From positions 1 through 61,133 of the forward strand of contig CAYPIE010000028.1 in the NCBI GenBank assembly GCA_964410665.1: 61,133 bases of DNA, read 5' to 3'. Position 1 is the first letter of the stretch. Every line of letters begins with the position of its first letter. Below the pieces are notes generated by a model. That model saw nothing but the letters and a program-made list of their open reading frames with translations, did not search any database and was not told the origin of the DNA. Positions 28,760 through 38,528 of this stretch are shown piece by piece. This stretch comes from CAYPIE01 sp964410665. GTDB taxonomy: Bacteria; Planctomycetota; Planctomycetia; Gemmatales; Gemmataceae. A program made the position numbers and the translations under genes.

Positions 28760-30109
28760 ATGACGGCACTTTCCCGCCCCAATTTCTGGTTTGGGTCCAT
28801 CTTGCTGTGCCTACTGGCTAGTTCAGGAGTCTTGCAAGCGCAGCCCGAAATCCCGCTACCGAAAAGAGGCGATAACGGTGAGAATGGCTTGCCCAAGTTG
28901 CCGCAAGCCGAAGAAGACTTGGAAGAGGAGACGACGACGCCGTTGCGGCCGGGCTTGTACCTACGCCAAGCTCTCGAGTTCGGCTTGTCCAATTCCCCCA
29001 ATATAGCAGCGGCGCAGTTCAGCTTACAATCCTCAGAAATATCGTACCAGGCTATCTTGAATCCATCCTTCCTAGCGCGACTGTTGGCCCGAGATCTAGA
29101 CTTTCGTAAACAGCAGGCTTTGAGGGGGCTTGCGGCAGCCCAAGCTCGGGTTGCGGAGGCACGTTCGGAAGTCATCTACGAAGTCAGCCGTAGCTATTAC
29201 ACATTGATGTACGCCCAGGCACAGAAGAAGGTCGCAGACCGTGCAGTAGAACAGGGCCAATCCTTTCGCGATCTCGTTCGGGATATCGTTGAAAGTGCAG
29301 GCAACGAAGATCTCAATAATAATACGGTTGATGTGCTGACCAGTTATGTTTATCAGGCGCAAATCCGTCAGGCAGAGGCAATTGCCGGGATCGAACGAGC
29401 CAAAGCCGCGTTGCGTGAAGCGATGAATGTCGACCCGGAATATCCCATTGAGTTGCCGACGGATGAGTTACCTATGGTGCCAGTGGCGATTACCAAGGAT
29501 CAGGTCATTCAACTGGCGTTTGCACAACGTCCTGAATTAATTCAGACAGCTGTGGCTACAGATCTGTTTCGGCTAGAAGTGTGTGCACAAGGAGCGATTC
29601 GATTGACGGCGCAGGCGCGGACTTTCGCAGCTGGAGCGGATCTTCATGCCAGCGCGGTACCAGGACCGCAACGCGGGGCGGAATATCGGCCTGCAGCGCT
29701 GGGTCTAGAGATGCCAATTGGTATGTTTGGGCGACCTGATGAACGTCAGGCCAAAGCCGCCGCCCTATCGAAGCGGACCGATATGGTCTATCAAAAAACC
29801 CGCAACTTAATCCGTTTAGAAGCCGAAAGCGTTTATCATCGCTGGCTTGCCGCTGCGGAGGCGGTGGAAAAAGCTCAAGAAGCGGATGAATTAATCGACG
29901 GTCTGCAAGAACGACTGGAGTTGAAGGGTCAGGCAGGCAAAGCTCCGCCGAACACACGGCAACGTGTCCGGGAATTGTTGGAATATCGTTTAGTGATCGC
30001 ACAGAATCGGGTGCAGACCAATGAGGTCCTGTACCAGCATCTCTTGACATTGGTCGATTTGGAACGCATCACGGCCGGCGGGATCATACCGCCCTTCCCG
30101 GGGCGTTGA
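28760..30109 (+). CDS. TolC-like outer-membrane efflux family protein
   Basis: 449 residues from the ATG at 28760, preceded by GAGGAA and opening with a signal peptide (LLCLLASSGVLQAQ). The rest is mostly long alpha-helix with two related halves (LRQALEFGLSNSPNIAAAQF, then ITKDQVIQLAFAQRPELIQT), the internal repeat of TolC proteins. Heptad-like stretches include VADRAVEQGQSFRDLV and KAQEADELIDGLQERLEL. Typical TolC strands are hard to see. No inner-membrane pump or adaptor lies beside it; its partner is elsewhere, or the PhnD-like protein 87 bp downstream is functionally linked. Confidence 0.75.
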   Translation: MTALSRPNFWFGSILLCLLASSGVLQAQPEIPLPKRGDNGENGLPKLPQAEEDLEEETTTPLRPGLYLRQALEFGLSNSPNIAAAQFSLQSSEISYQAILNPSFLARLLARDLDFRKQQALRGLAAAQARVAEARSEVIYEVSRSYYTLMYAQAQKKVADRAVEQGQSFRDLVRDIVESAGNEDLNNNTVDVLTSYVYQAQIRQAEAIAGIERAKAALREAMNVDPEYPIELPTDELPMVPVAITKDQVIQLAFAQRPELIQTAVATDLFRLEVCAQGAIRLTAQARTFAAGADLHASAVPGPQRGAEYRPAALGLEMPIGMFGRPDERQAKAAALSKRTDMVYQKTRNLIRLEAESVYHRWLAAAEAVEKAQEADELIDGLQERLELKGQAGKAPPNTRQRVRELLEYRLVIAQNRVQTNEVLYQHLLTLVDLERITAGGIIPPFPGR

Positions 30110-30196
30110 TTCGAGGACGGACGATGCTGTGGATCGTCCCGAGCCCGAGCCCGATTCGTGAGCCCTGGCAACGTCATTGGCGGGAAGGAGACCAAC

Positions 30197-31078
30197 GTGT
30201 TTCAGGCAACGCTCATTCGAATGGGTCTAATCTTGCTGTTCCTTGGTGCAAATACGCGGGCAAACGCCAGCGAATTTCCGACCCCGCAAACGGTCAAGGT
30301 CGGCATGCTACGGGGAATGTTCCATGATCTGCCGAGCTCGCTTGTGCAAAGCTTGTCGAAACCCTTCCGCAGCTTGATGCATTCGAGCACGGGTTTTCAT
30401 GGGCAAGTTGCTGTCTGCACCAGCCCCGATACATTGGCCCAACGACTCAACCAGGGTGAAGTTCACATTGGTGTTTTTCATGGATTTGAGTTTGCTTGGA
30501 TGCAAAAGAAGTATCCCGAATTACGACCGTTGGTCTTGGCAGTTCCATTTGCCAAGAAGCTCCGGGCTTACATCGTGGTCCGTAAAGATTCATCGCTCAA
30601 GCATCCTGAAGAACTTACTGATTGTGTAGTTGCTATGGCGCGGGGGCATAAGGCTCATTGTCGGTTGTTTCTGAATTGCCAAGTCGATCCCGATGATCAA
30701 GCCCCAGAATTCCGCCAAATTATTCATCCCTCTTGCTGTCAAGATGCTCTTGACGAAGTCATCAATGGAACAGCTGTGGCGACAGTCGTTGATGAATCTG
30801 TGTTGTTAGCATTTGGTGAGCTCAAGCCGGGCCGATACAATCAGCTGAAAGTACTGGCCCGGTCGGACCGGTTTCCGCTTTCTGTCATCGCTTACCGCCG
30901 TAACGGACTGGACCATCTGACTTTGGATCGGCTCCGGAGAGGATTAATCGAAGCTCATCGCACTAGCCAGGGGCGGAGTATGATGATGTTGTGGAATTTA
31001 CGTGGCTTTTCTTCGGTGCCCGATTCGTATGCCAAAGAGTTAGAACAGTCTCTCAAGCGTTATCCTATGGTCCCGTAG
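30197..31078 (+). CDS. PhnD-like periplasmic binding protein
   Basis: 293 residues from the GTG at 30197, which has AAGGAG in front and places a signal peptide first (MGLILLFLGANTRANA). The fold resembles the phosphate/phosphonate-binding (PF12974-like) group: TVKVGMLRGMFHDLPSS, LNQGEVHIGVFHGFEFAW, LRAYIVVRKDSSLKHPEELT and a later GTAVATVVDESVLLAF. Cys is unusually frequent for a periplasmic protein (CTSPD, HCRLFLNC, HPSCCQDA). No permease or ATPase follows, so this is an orphan receptor rather than part of a full ABC importer. The ligand is unknown; a sensory or scavenging role is possible. Confidence 0.75.
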   Translation: MFQATLIRMGLILLFLGANTRANASEFPTPQTVKVGMLRGMFHDLPSSLVQSLSKPFRSLMHSSTGFHGQVAVCTSPDTLAQRLNQGEVHIGVFHGFEFAWMQKKYPELRPLVLAVPFAKKLRAYIVVRKDSSLKHPEELTDCVVAMARGHKAHCRLFLNCQVDPDDQAPEFRQIIHPSCCQDALDEVINGTAVATVVDESVLLAFGELKPGRYNQLKVLARSDRFPLSVIAYRRNGLDHLTLDRLRRGLIEAHRTSQGRSMMMLWNLRGFSSVPDSYAKELEQSLKRYPMVP

Positions 31079-31146
31079 ACACGTTGACCCACTGCCCCCA
31101 AGTGACAACACTAGATGGTGAAATGTGCATGGTAGGGTTAGGAGGC

Positions 31147-31164
31147 GACCAACCTCTTGGTCGA
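31147..31164 (+). terminator. Short hairpin after the PhnD-like gene
   Basis: CGACCAA and TTGGTCG form a 7-bp stem with a CCTC loop, followed by AGTTTCT, about 70 nt past the stop codon. The T content is weak. Confidence 0.35.
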
Positions 31165-31269
31165 GTTTCTAGCCCGATGGATCGAATTTTATCTGACCTT
31201 TGTTAGGATGTGTCCTGGCGTTCGCTAGCGGACAAACCAGCCTTTACCCGCTGCCGTAATGTGTTAGGG

Positions 31270-31275
31270 TATAGT
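31270..31275 (+). promoter_or_regulatory. Possible -10 box of the topoisomerase operon
   Basis: TATAGT lies 58 bp before the start codon of the topoisomerase A gene. TTTACC at 31243-31248 could be the -35, but the 21-bp spacing is too long, so the pairing is doubtful. Confidence 0.25.
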
Positions 31276-31333
31276 TGGCGTTTGTTCAGTATTCGGGCGG
31301 GAGATCCCCCAAGGAAATCAACCACACTCCACT

Positions 31334-33709
31334 ATGGCGGAAACTATTCAGACGGTCTCGATTTCCCAGGAGACCCGCGAGCGTTACTTACTGTACGCCC
31401 TCTCGGTGATCACCGCGCGGGCATTGCCGGACGTTCGAGATGGGCTCAAACCGGTCCAGCGGCGAATTTTGTATACCATGTACCACGATTTGCATCTGAC
31501 TGCGGATGCCAAACCGCGGAAATGTGCAAAAATTGTTGGTGACGTCACCGGCAACTACCATCCCCATGGTGATGATGCGGTTTACGAAGCTCTGGTCCGC
31601 TTGGCTCAGAATTGGGTGATGTTGGCACCCTTGATCCACGGACAGGGAAATTTCGGTTCAGTTGATGGGGACCGTCCGGCAGCTCGTCGCTACACCGAGG
31701 CCAAGCTCACTGCTATTGCAGGACCTCTGTTGGGTGAACTCGACCGGAATACGGTCGAAATGCGACGAAACTATGAAAACACGCGAGACGAACCAGTCGT
31801 TCTTCCGGCTCAGTATCCGCAGCTCTTGGTCAATGGTACCTCTGGGATCGCGGTTGGGATGGCGACAAATATACCGCCCCACAATCTCGTGGAGGTGATC
31901 AAGGCGGCCACGCTGTTGATCGATAAACCCGAGGCCAGCATCAGCGAGTTGATGCAAAAACTGAAAGGGCCGGATTTCCCACTCGGAGGCAAGATTGTCA
32001 CCGACAAGGAGACGCTAAAGAAAATTTACGAGACAGGGCGTGGCTCTATTAAAATCCAGGGCGAGTGGAAACTGGAGAACCCGGGCAGTCGAAAAGCACA
32101 ACTCGTAATCACTTCGATCCCGTATGGCGTGGATAAAGGAAAGCTCGAGAGCGATATTGGTGTGATCATTGAGAATCGCAAACTGCCTCAACTTCTCGGT
32201 CTCAATAATGAAACCAATGAAAAGGACGGCCTACGGATTGTCCTGGAGCTCAAGGCCGATAGCGATCCTCAGGTCATCATGGCCTATTTGTATAAGCATA
32301 CGCAGCTACAGGAAAACTTTGCCTATAACTTGACCTGTCTAGTACCGCAATCCAGTGGAGGTACCAAGCCACGTGTGCTAGGACTGCGGGAGATATTACG
32401 CGAGTTCCTGGATTTTCGCCTGATCACTGTTCGGCGTCGTTTTGAGTATGATCTGGCGCAGTTACACCGACGGATTCATATTCTCGAGGGTTTTCGTCTT
32501 GTCTTCAATGCCCTCGATGACGCTATCCAAATCATCCGTGCCTCGAAGGGCAAAGCGGATGCCGCTGAGCAACTGATTGCCCGCTTTACGCTCGACGAAG
32601 TACAAGCGGAGGCAGTGCTCGATGCTCAGCTTTATAAGATTGCCAGCCTAGAGATCAAGAAAATCCTCGACGAGCTCAAGGACAAAAAGGCCAAGGCCAA
32701 GACGATCGAGGGGATTCTGGCTTCGGAGAGCAAACTTTGGGAGGTGGTCAAGCAAGAGATGGGCCAGCTCGCGGAAGAGTACGGCAGCAAGCGCAAGACC
32801 CGAATGGCCAGCGAGGAAGATGTGCTGGAGTTTGATCCGGAGGCATACATCGTTCGGGAAAATACCAATGTTGTGTTAACCCGGGATGGTTGGATCAAGC
32901 GGGTGGGCCGATTGGCTTCGGTCGAAGGGACCCGTGTCCGAGAAGGGGATGAGGTGATTGCCGTCGTACCAGGGAGCACCCATGAACATGTGCTTTTCCT
33001 GGCCGATGATGGGACTGCGTACACGATGCGGATTCATGAGGTCCCGGCAAGCTCTGGCTATGGCGAACCGATTGGCAAGTTTTTTAAATTAGCCGATCAG
33101 GTCAAAATCCTTCAGGCCATTACGACCGATGAACGCTTTACACCAGCGACCGTTCAATCTCAAGGCGATGAATTACCTGGTCCCTACCTGATCGCAGTCA
33201 CACAACTAGGACAGACCTTACGTACCCCCCTGTTACCTTTCCGGTCGGCATCGACCAAAAATGGGCGTCGGTTCACCCGATTATTGGATGGGGACAGAGT
33301 GGTCATGGCACGCTTGCAGCGTGATGAGACTTCGGTGTTTTTGGCAGCCGCCTCGGGACGAGTTCTGCATTTCCCCCTTGAAGAGGTGGCTATCCTGGCT
33401 GGCGCTGGCAAAGGAGTTCTCGGGATCAAACTGGAGCCGGGGGATCGTTGTTTAGGAGGGGTTTTGATCTCCAGTCGCTTTGATGCATTGACGGTCGAGA
33501 CCTCCGGCGGCAAGATCATGGAGCTGCGTCGCGGAGCATATCCGCCGACGCATCGTGCAGGCAAAGGCACTGAAGTGGTGAAGCGAGCCGCGCTCGTCCG
33601 GGTGGTGCCGTCCCCTGTGGAGGTGCCGGACTGGGATCGGGTAGCGGAGCTGGCTCCACGTGAGAGTAGAAATGGCGATAGCAAGAGCGATCGCTCCCTG
33701 TTTGAGTAA
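31334..33709 (+). CDS. Type IIA topoisomerase subunit A (GyrA/ParC family)
   Basis: 791 residues. The winged-helix DNA-cleavage domain has QRRILYTMY (42-50) and the catalytic Tyr120 in PAARRYTEAKL. The tower and coiled-coil regions and a beta-pinwheel C-terminal domain follow. A canonical GyrA box (QRRGGKG) is not seen, so decatenation (ParC-like) may be favoured over supercoiling. At the quinolone contact site the sequence is HGDDAVYE: Asp81 stands where E. coli has Ser83, and Glu85 where it has Asp87. The B subunit follows after 51 bp, so the two form one operon. GyrA and ParC cannot be firmly separated here. Confidence 0.92.
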   Translation: MAETIQTVSISQETRERYLLYALSVITARALPDVRDGLKPVQRRILYTMYHDLHLTADAKPRKCAKIVGDVTGNYHPHGDDAVYEALVRLAQNWVMLAPLIHGQGNFGSVDGDRPAARRYTEAKLTAIAGPLLGELDRNTVEMRRNYENTRDEPVVLPAQYPQLLVNGTSGIAVGMATNIPPHNLVEVIKAATLLIDKPEASISELMQKLKGPDFPLGGKIVTDKETLKKIYETGRGSIKIQGEWKLENPGSRKAQLVITSIPYGVDKGKLESDIGVIIENRKLPQLLGLNNETNEKDGLRIVLELKADSDPQVIMAYLYKHTQLQENFAYNLTCLVPQSSGGTKPRVLGLREILREFLDFRLITVRRRFEYDLAQLHRRIHILEGFRLVFNALDDAIQIIRASKGKADAAEQLIARFTLDEVQAEAVLDAQLYKIASLEIKKILDELKDKKAKAKTIEGILASESKLWEVVKQEMGQLAEEYGSKRKTRMASEEDVLEFDPEAYIVRENTNVVLTRDGWIKRVGRLASVEGTRVREGDEVIAVVPGSTHEHVLFLADDGTAYTMRIHEVPASSGYGEPIGKFFKLADQVKILQAITTDERFTPATVQSQGDELPGPYLIAVTQLGQTLRTPLLPFRSASTKNGRRFTRLLDGDRVVMARLQRDETSVFLAAASGRVLHFPLEEVAILAGAGKGVLGIKLEPGDRCLGGVLISSRFDALTVETSGGKIMELRRGAYPPTHRAGKGTEVVKRAALVRVVPSPVEVPDWDRVAELAPRESRNGDSKSDRSLFE

Positions 33710-33760
33710 GAAGCACCGGTAGGACTGCAAATCGATGACTGACTGGATGGATCACGCGAC

Positions 33761-35692
33761 ATGCCACCTGCTGTAGCCAAGCAATATACGGCCGCTGAGA
33801 GTATTTCCGTTCTGGAAGGACTGGAGCCAGTCCGTAAACGTCCGGCAATGTATATCGGAAGTGTCGATGCTAAGGGGTTGCACCACCTCGTTTGGGAGAT
33901 CGTCGATAACTCGGTGGACGAGTATCTAAACGGTTATGCCGACATCATCAGTGTGACCCTACATCGATCTTCGGATGCCGTGACGGTCACCGACAACGGT
34001 CGAGGTATCCCGGTCGACCTGCACCCCAAATATCAGAAACCCGGGGTGGAACTGATTCTGACAACTCTCCACTCTGGCGCTAAATTCGGCGAAGGCGAAA
34101 GCTACATTCATTCTGGGGGTCTCCACGGGGTCGGCTCTTCCGTCGTCAATGCTTTGTCGCGCAAGTTGGTTGCCTCAATCAAACGCGATGGCTTCGAATG
34201 GCGGCAGAGTTATGCTCGCGGCGTGCCAACCTCGCGCCTGGAAAAGCTTAACCCATCCCGGCAACATGGCACGACGATTTATTTTGAACCAGATGACACC
34301 ATCTTTCGCACGACTCGCCTGGATGGGGAGGCAATTCGCAGTCACCTCGATGACATGGCCTATATCCATGCCGGCTTAAAGATTGTCTTCAAGAACGAAG
34401 TAACCGGTGAAACGCTGGATCTGTCTCATCCAGGCGGCCTAGAAGAGTTTCTATCGCGCTTGATCAAAGAGGGGCAAAAAGCACCGATCACGGAATTACC
34501 CTTCACCTTGGCCCGCGATGGCGCGGAAAAGATGGAGGTAGCACTGCAATGGACCGAGTCGACCGACGAGACCATCCGTTCTTATGTGAATGGGATTCGT
34601 ACGGCATCCGGCGGCACCCATGAGAACGGCCTCAAGGCCGCTTTGGCTAAAGCCGTTCGCAACTACATCAATACGCATGACATCAAGCTTAAGGGCCTTG
34701 AAATCACGTCGGAGGATATTCGCGAAGGGATCGTGGCGGTGATTTCTGTGTTTGTGCGTGAGCCGCAGTTTCAAGGGCAGACCAAGGAACGCTTGAATAA
34801 CGTAGAACTAACCGCTCAGGTAGATGCCTTTGTTCGACCCGCATTGGAAACCTGGCTGAACAATAACCCCACCGCAGCCGATCAAATCGTTGGCCGGATT
34901 GTTTTGGCCGCCAAGGCTCGCCTAGCTTCTCGGGAGGCCGTGAGCGAGGTCAAACGTAAATCAGTTAGTAATCGCCGTCTGAATCTCCCTGGCAAGTTGG
35001 CCGACTGTCGCTCAACCAATCTCGATGAGACCGAATTGTTCATTGTCGAGGGCGATTCAGCGGGTGGCTCAGCAAAGCAGGGCCGGGACAACCGGTTCCA
35101 AGCAGTCTTGCCCCTTCGCGGCAAGATCTTGAATTCTGAAGGTTTGTCCACGGCGAAAGTGATGGCCAATGCCGAGTTGAATGATCTTGTGACGGCTATT
35201 GGGACTGGTGCTGGGGAGAAGTTCAACCTATCCGGTTTGCGTTATGGAAAGATTATTCTATTGATGGATGCTGATGCGGATGGTCACCATATTTCGACAT
35301 TACTGTTAGACTTTTTCTTCAGGCACATGCCCGAGCTGATCCGCAAAGGGCATGTGTTTCTGGCCCAGCCCCCACTCTACCGGATCGATGTAAGCAAAGA
35401 AACGTACTGGGCCAAGGACGACCAGCATAAGGAGCGTCTTGTGCGTGGTCTCGAGGAGAAGAAACGCCGGTACGAAATCACTCGTTTTAAGGGACTTGGT
35501 GAGATGGATGCCAAGGTTCTTCGAGAAACGACCTTGGATGTGGCAAATCGAAACCTGCTGCGAGTGGAAATCGATTCGAATCTGAAAGCCGACGAGACTT
35601 TCGAACATTTGCTTGGCAAAGACCCGGCGTATCGGTATGGTTTCATTATGGACGAAGCTGATCGGGCTTTACTGGACGAACTCGACGTTTGA
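33761..35692 (+). CDS. Type IIA topoisomerase subunit B (GyrB/ParE family)
   Basis: 643 residues. The GHKL ATPase domain has RKRPAMYIGSVDAKGLHHLV, the Mg-binding EIVDNSVDEYLNG, VTDNGRGIPVD and the lid loop SGGLHGVGSSVVNAL. The transducer domain has RTASGGTHENG. The TOPRIM domain has VEGDSAGGSAKQGRD, LPLRGKILN and the metal triad DADADGHH, and the tail contains RFKGLGEMD. The length fits ParE and short GyrB without the enterobacterial insertion. It hydrolyses ATP to drive strand passage with the A subunit just upstream. The downstream hsp20 gene starts 24 bp later, so the four-gene run 31.3-38.5 kb is probably one transcript. Confidence 0.94.
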   Translation: MPPAVAKQYTAAESISVLEGLEPVRKRPAMYIGSVDAKGLHHLVWEIVDNSVDEYLNGYADIISVTLHRSSDAVTVTDNGRGIPVDLHPKYQKPGVELILTTLHSGAKFGEGESYIHSGGLHGVGSSVVNALSRKLVASIKRDGFEWRQSYARGVPTSRLEKLNPSRQHGTTIYFEPDDTIFRTTRLDGEAIRSHLDDMAYIHAGLKIVFKNEVTGETLDLSHPGGLEEFLSRLIKEGQKAPITELPFTLARDGAEKMEVALQWTESTDETIRSYVNGIRTASGGTHENGLKAALAKAVRNYINTHDIKLKGLEITSEDIREGIVAVISVFVREPQFQGQTKERLNNVELTAQVDAFVRPALETWLNNNPTAADQIVGRIVLAAKARLASREAVSEVKRKSVSNRRLNLPGKLADCRSTNLDETELFIVEGDSAGGSAKQGRDNRFQAVLPLRGKILNSEGLSTAKVMANAELNDLVTAIGTGAGEKFNLSGLRYGKIILLMDADADGHHISTLLLDFFFRHMPELIRKGHVFLAQPPLYRIDVSKETYWAKDDQHKERLVRGLEEKKRRYEITRFKGLGEMDAKVLRETTLDVANRNLLRVEIDSNLKADETFEHLLGKDPAYRYGFIMDEADRALLDELDV

Positions 35693-35716
35693 CGCAATGG
35701 CAGGTTGTAAGACACC

Positions 35717-36079
35717 ATGGGACGCGATCATATCCGCTTCCTACACCTGTTTGCGCCTTCGGCACAAGCAACGGAACAATCCTGGATCCCTTCCGCGGAT
35801 GTTTATTCGACCCCCTATGGCTGGTTGGTGAAACTGGATCTGGCCGGGGTTCAACCCGAGGATGTGGAATTATCCCGTCGCGATCGTTTTTTGATAGTCC
35901 GTGGCTGTCGTCGGGACGGTTGCGTCGAAGAAGGGTGCCGGCATTTCCATCTCGAGATTAGCTATAGCAGTTTTGAGCGTGTGATCGAACTAGGCCCTGA
36001 GTTGGCCAAAGCACGTCTGGTCCCCGAACATCGGGATGGAATGCTGCTTGTGCGTGTCTATCGGGAGAGTGATGCGTGA
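35717..36079 (+). CDS. Hsp20/alpha-crystallin-like small heat-shock protein
   Basis: 120 residues. The alpha-crystallin domain is visible from about residue 25: PSADVYSTPYGWLVKLDLAG, VQPEDVELSRRDRFLIVRG, a central FHLEISYSSFERVIELG and the closing DGMLLVRVYRES. The C-terminal IxI anchoring motif of most Hsp20 proteins is absent, which may limit oligomer size. The N-terminal arm is short. It acts as an ATP-independent holdase in the cytosol. The gene ends in an overlapping GTGA with lon, so chaperone and protease are translationally coupled, a sensible quality-control pair. Confidence 0.85.
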   Translation: MGRDHIRFLHLFAPSAQATEQSWIPSADVYSTPYGWLVKLDLAGVQPEDVELSRRDRFLIVRGCRRDGCVEEGCRHFHLEISYSSFERVIELGPELAKARLVPEHRDGMLLVRVYRESDA

Positions 36080-38508
36080 TCCGCGACGATGAGCCGGACG
36101 CTGCCCCTGGCCCTGCAGAAGAAGAAACCACGGAGAACGAGCCTTCGAAGGCTACCGCGGCTCTACCTGAGGCCACGACCACAATCCCTCCCAACTTACT
36201 TCCGGTTTTATCACTCCGCAATACGGTGCTGTTCCCGTCACTATTTGTGCCGCTCTCGATTGGTCGAACTTCTTCGGTCGCCGCGGCGGAGAATGCACTG
36301 GCTAGTGAAGAAAAGACTTTGCTCGTTGTCGCTCAGCGTGATCAAGAAGTTGAGGACGTTGAACCTCATCACCTGTATCATGTGGCAACCCGTGCAGTCA
36401 TCAAGAAAATGGCGCGGAACAATGACGCGTTGGAGTTGATTGTCCAGGGAATCGAGCGCGTTACCATCGACGAATATGTACAACAGGAACCCTTCCTAAA
36501 GGCCCACTACACGGTCCTGCCGACACCTGAGGACAGCGACACCGAAGTCGAGGCGTTACAGCGGGCAGTGATCGAGCAAGCTACCCACGCCTTCCAACTC
36601 GTACAACACGAACAGCCGAATATTAACTTTCAGCAAATGTTGAACAATGCAGGGGATCCTCTGCGGCTTGCCTATTTGTTAGCTTCGATGATGAGCCTCG
36701 AGGTCAGCAAGGAACAGGCGATTCTGGAAGCGAGTACGCGTCGGGAGGCATTACGCCTTTTGCATGAGTCGATGACGCACGAGATTCAAGTGTTAGAATT
36801 GCGTCAACAAATCGCTAGTCAGGCCCAATCGGAGATGTCGCGGGAACAACGCGACTACTTTCTTCGCCAGCAACTGCGTGCTATCCAGCAAGAATTAGGC
36901 GAACGAACTCCCGAATCAGTGGAGATCGCCGCCCTACGTGACCGTCTAGCCCGTGCCGATTTGCCAGAATCGGTGGCCAAGGAGGTGACGCGCGATCTGG
37001 AGCGGCTCGAACGGCTGCCAACACAGGCTCCCGATTATCAGGTCACCCGTGCGTACATCGAACTGGTATTGGAACTGCCTTGGAAAAACGCGACTCAGGA
37101 CAACTTGGATCTCGCGCACGCTCGACAAATCCTTGATGAGGATCACTACGGTTTGGCTGCGGTCAAGGAACGGATTCTGGAGCAGCTCGCGGTTTTGAAG
37201 CTCAATCCTGAAGCGAAGGCTCCCATCCTCTGCTTTGTGGGGCCACCGGGGGTCGGCAAGACCTCCCTCGGGCAATCGATCGCTCGGGCCATTGGTCGAC
37301 ACTTTGAGCGGATGAGCTTGGGTGGACTTCATGATGAAGCCGAACTGCGGGGTCATCGCCGCACCTACATTGGTGCGATGCCAGGAAGAATTATTCAGGC
37401 GGTTCGTCGGGCGGGGGTGAACAATCCGCTATTGATGCTTGATGAAATTGATAAACTAGGCCGGGATTATCGCGGTGACCCGGCGGCAGCACTGCTTGAG
37501 ATTCTCGATCCCGCTCAGAATCACACCTTCCGCGATAACTACCTCGACATGCCATTCGATTTATCGAACATCTTCTTTATCGCCACGGCCAACACACTCG
37601 ATACGCTGCCAAGGCCGCTGCTAGATCGAATGGAGGTGCTGCGGCTTACAGGTTACTCCGAGGAAGAAAAAGTTGAAATCGCGCGGCGATATTTGGTCCC
37701 GCGCATTCTTGAGGATACGGGGTTACCCGCCGACGCGATCCACATTGGCCAGGACACCCTGTCAACCGTGATTCACCGCTACACGCGCGAAGCGGGTTGT
37801 CGTCAGCTCGATCGGGCCTTGGGGCAACTGTTTCGTAAGATTGCTTTGCATTTCGCCGAAGGGGCAACCCAGGAAGAACACCTCACGCCAGAGCGGGTAC
37901 CCGAGCTCCTTGGTCCAGAACCGTTTCACCTGGATGCCGTGCGGGCGTCCCTTCCGGTGGGTGTGGCCACTGGGCTTGCTTGGACCGAAACCGGTGGGGA
38001 TGTGCTTTATGTTGAAGCCAGTCTGCTGCAGTACTCCAAAAAGCTTCGATTAACCGGCCAACTGGGTGGTATCATGAAAGAGTCGGCCAAGGCGGCACAA
38101 AGTTATGTGTGGGCTCATGCGTCTGAACTTGGTATCGCTCCCAAAACCATCACCGATCGAGGTGTGCATATCCATGTTCCTGCTGGCGCGGTTCCGAAGG
38201 ACGGCCCTTCCGCCGGCGTGGCCCTGGTCTCTGCCCTCGCCTCGCTCTATAGCGATCGTCCAGTCCGCTCGGATGTGGCCATGACTGGCGAGATTACCCT
38301 CTCCGGGCTTGTCCTGCCCATCGGTGGGGTCAAGGAAAAGGTCTTGGCCGCGCGGCGAGCGGGTATCCATCAGGTGATCTTACCCAAAGCCAACGAGAAA
38401 GACTTACCTGACCTCCCCGAAAATGTCCGGGCAGAGATGACCATTCATTTCGCAGACACGGTGAGCGACGTCCTCAATGTGGCTCTGCAAAACGGCAGCT
38501 CCCCTTGA
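36076..38508 (+). CDS. lon: ATP-dependent Lon protease
   Basis: 810 residues from a GTG that overlaps the hsp20 stop. An acidic low-complexity leader of about 35 residues precedes the LON substrate-binding domain (LPVLSLRNTVLFPSLFVPLS). The AAA+ module has Walker A GPPGVGKT (Lys395) and Walker B PLLMLDEIDKLG. The serine protease domain has PKDGPSAG with Ser712 and GGVKEK with Lys755, 43 residues apart as in E. coli. It degrades misfolded and regulatory proteins in the cytosol. The position directly after Hsp20 and the topoisomerase genes suggests one transcript under stress or growth control. Confidence 0.97.
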   Translation: MIRDDEPDAAPGPAEEETTENEPSKATAALPEATTTIPPNLLPVLSLRNTVLFPSLFVPLSIGRTSSVAAAENALASEEKTLLVVAQRDQEVEDVEPHHLYHVATRAVIKKMARNNDALELIVQGIERVTIDEYVQQEPFLKAHYTVLPTPEDSDTEVEALQRAVIEQATHAFQLVQHEQPNINFQQMLNNAGDPLRLAYLLASMMSLEVSKEQAILEASTRREALRLLHESMTHEIQVLELRQQIASQAQSEMSREQRDYFLRQQLRAIQQELGERTPESVEIAALRDRLARADLPESVAKEVTRDLERLERLPTQAPDYQVTRAYIELVLELPWKNATQDNLDLAHARQILDEDHYGLAAVKERILEQLAVLKLNPEAKAPILCFVGPPGVGKTSLGQSIARAIGRHFERMSLGGLHDEAELRGHRRTYIGAMPGRIIQAVRRAGVNNPLLMLDEIDKLGRDYRGDPAAALLEILDPAQNHTFRDNYLDMPFDLSNIFFIATANTLDTLPRPLLDRMEVLRLTGYSEEEKVEIARRYLVPRILEDTGLPADAIHIGQDTLSTVIHRYTREAGCRQLDRALGQLFRKIALHFAEGATQEEHLTPERVPELLGPEPFHLDAVRASLPVGVATGLAWTETGGDVLYVEASLLQYSKKLRLTGQLGGIMKESAKAAQSYVWAHASELGIAPKTITDRGVHIHVPAGAVPKDGPSAGVALVSALASLYSDRPVRSDVAMTGEITLSGLVLPIGGVKEKVLAARRAGIHQVILPKANEKDLPDLPENVRAEMTIHFADTVSDVLNVALQNGSSP

Positions 38509-38528
38509 ATCATCGAAGATTGTGTTGC

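Noticed and set aside
31334..35692. Origin of replication near gyrase genes
   Set aside because: No DnaA-box cluster, dnaA or dnaN is present; the topoisomerase pair alone does not mark oriC.
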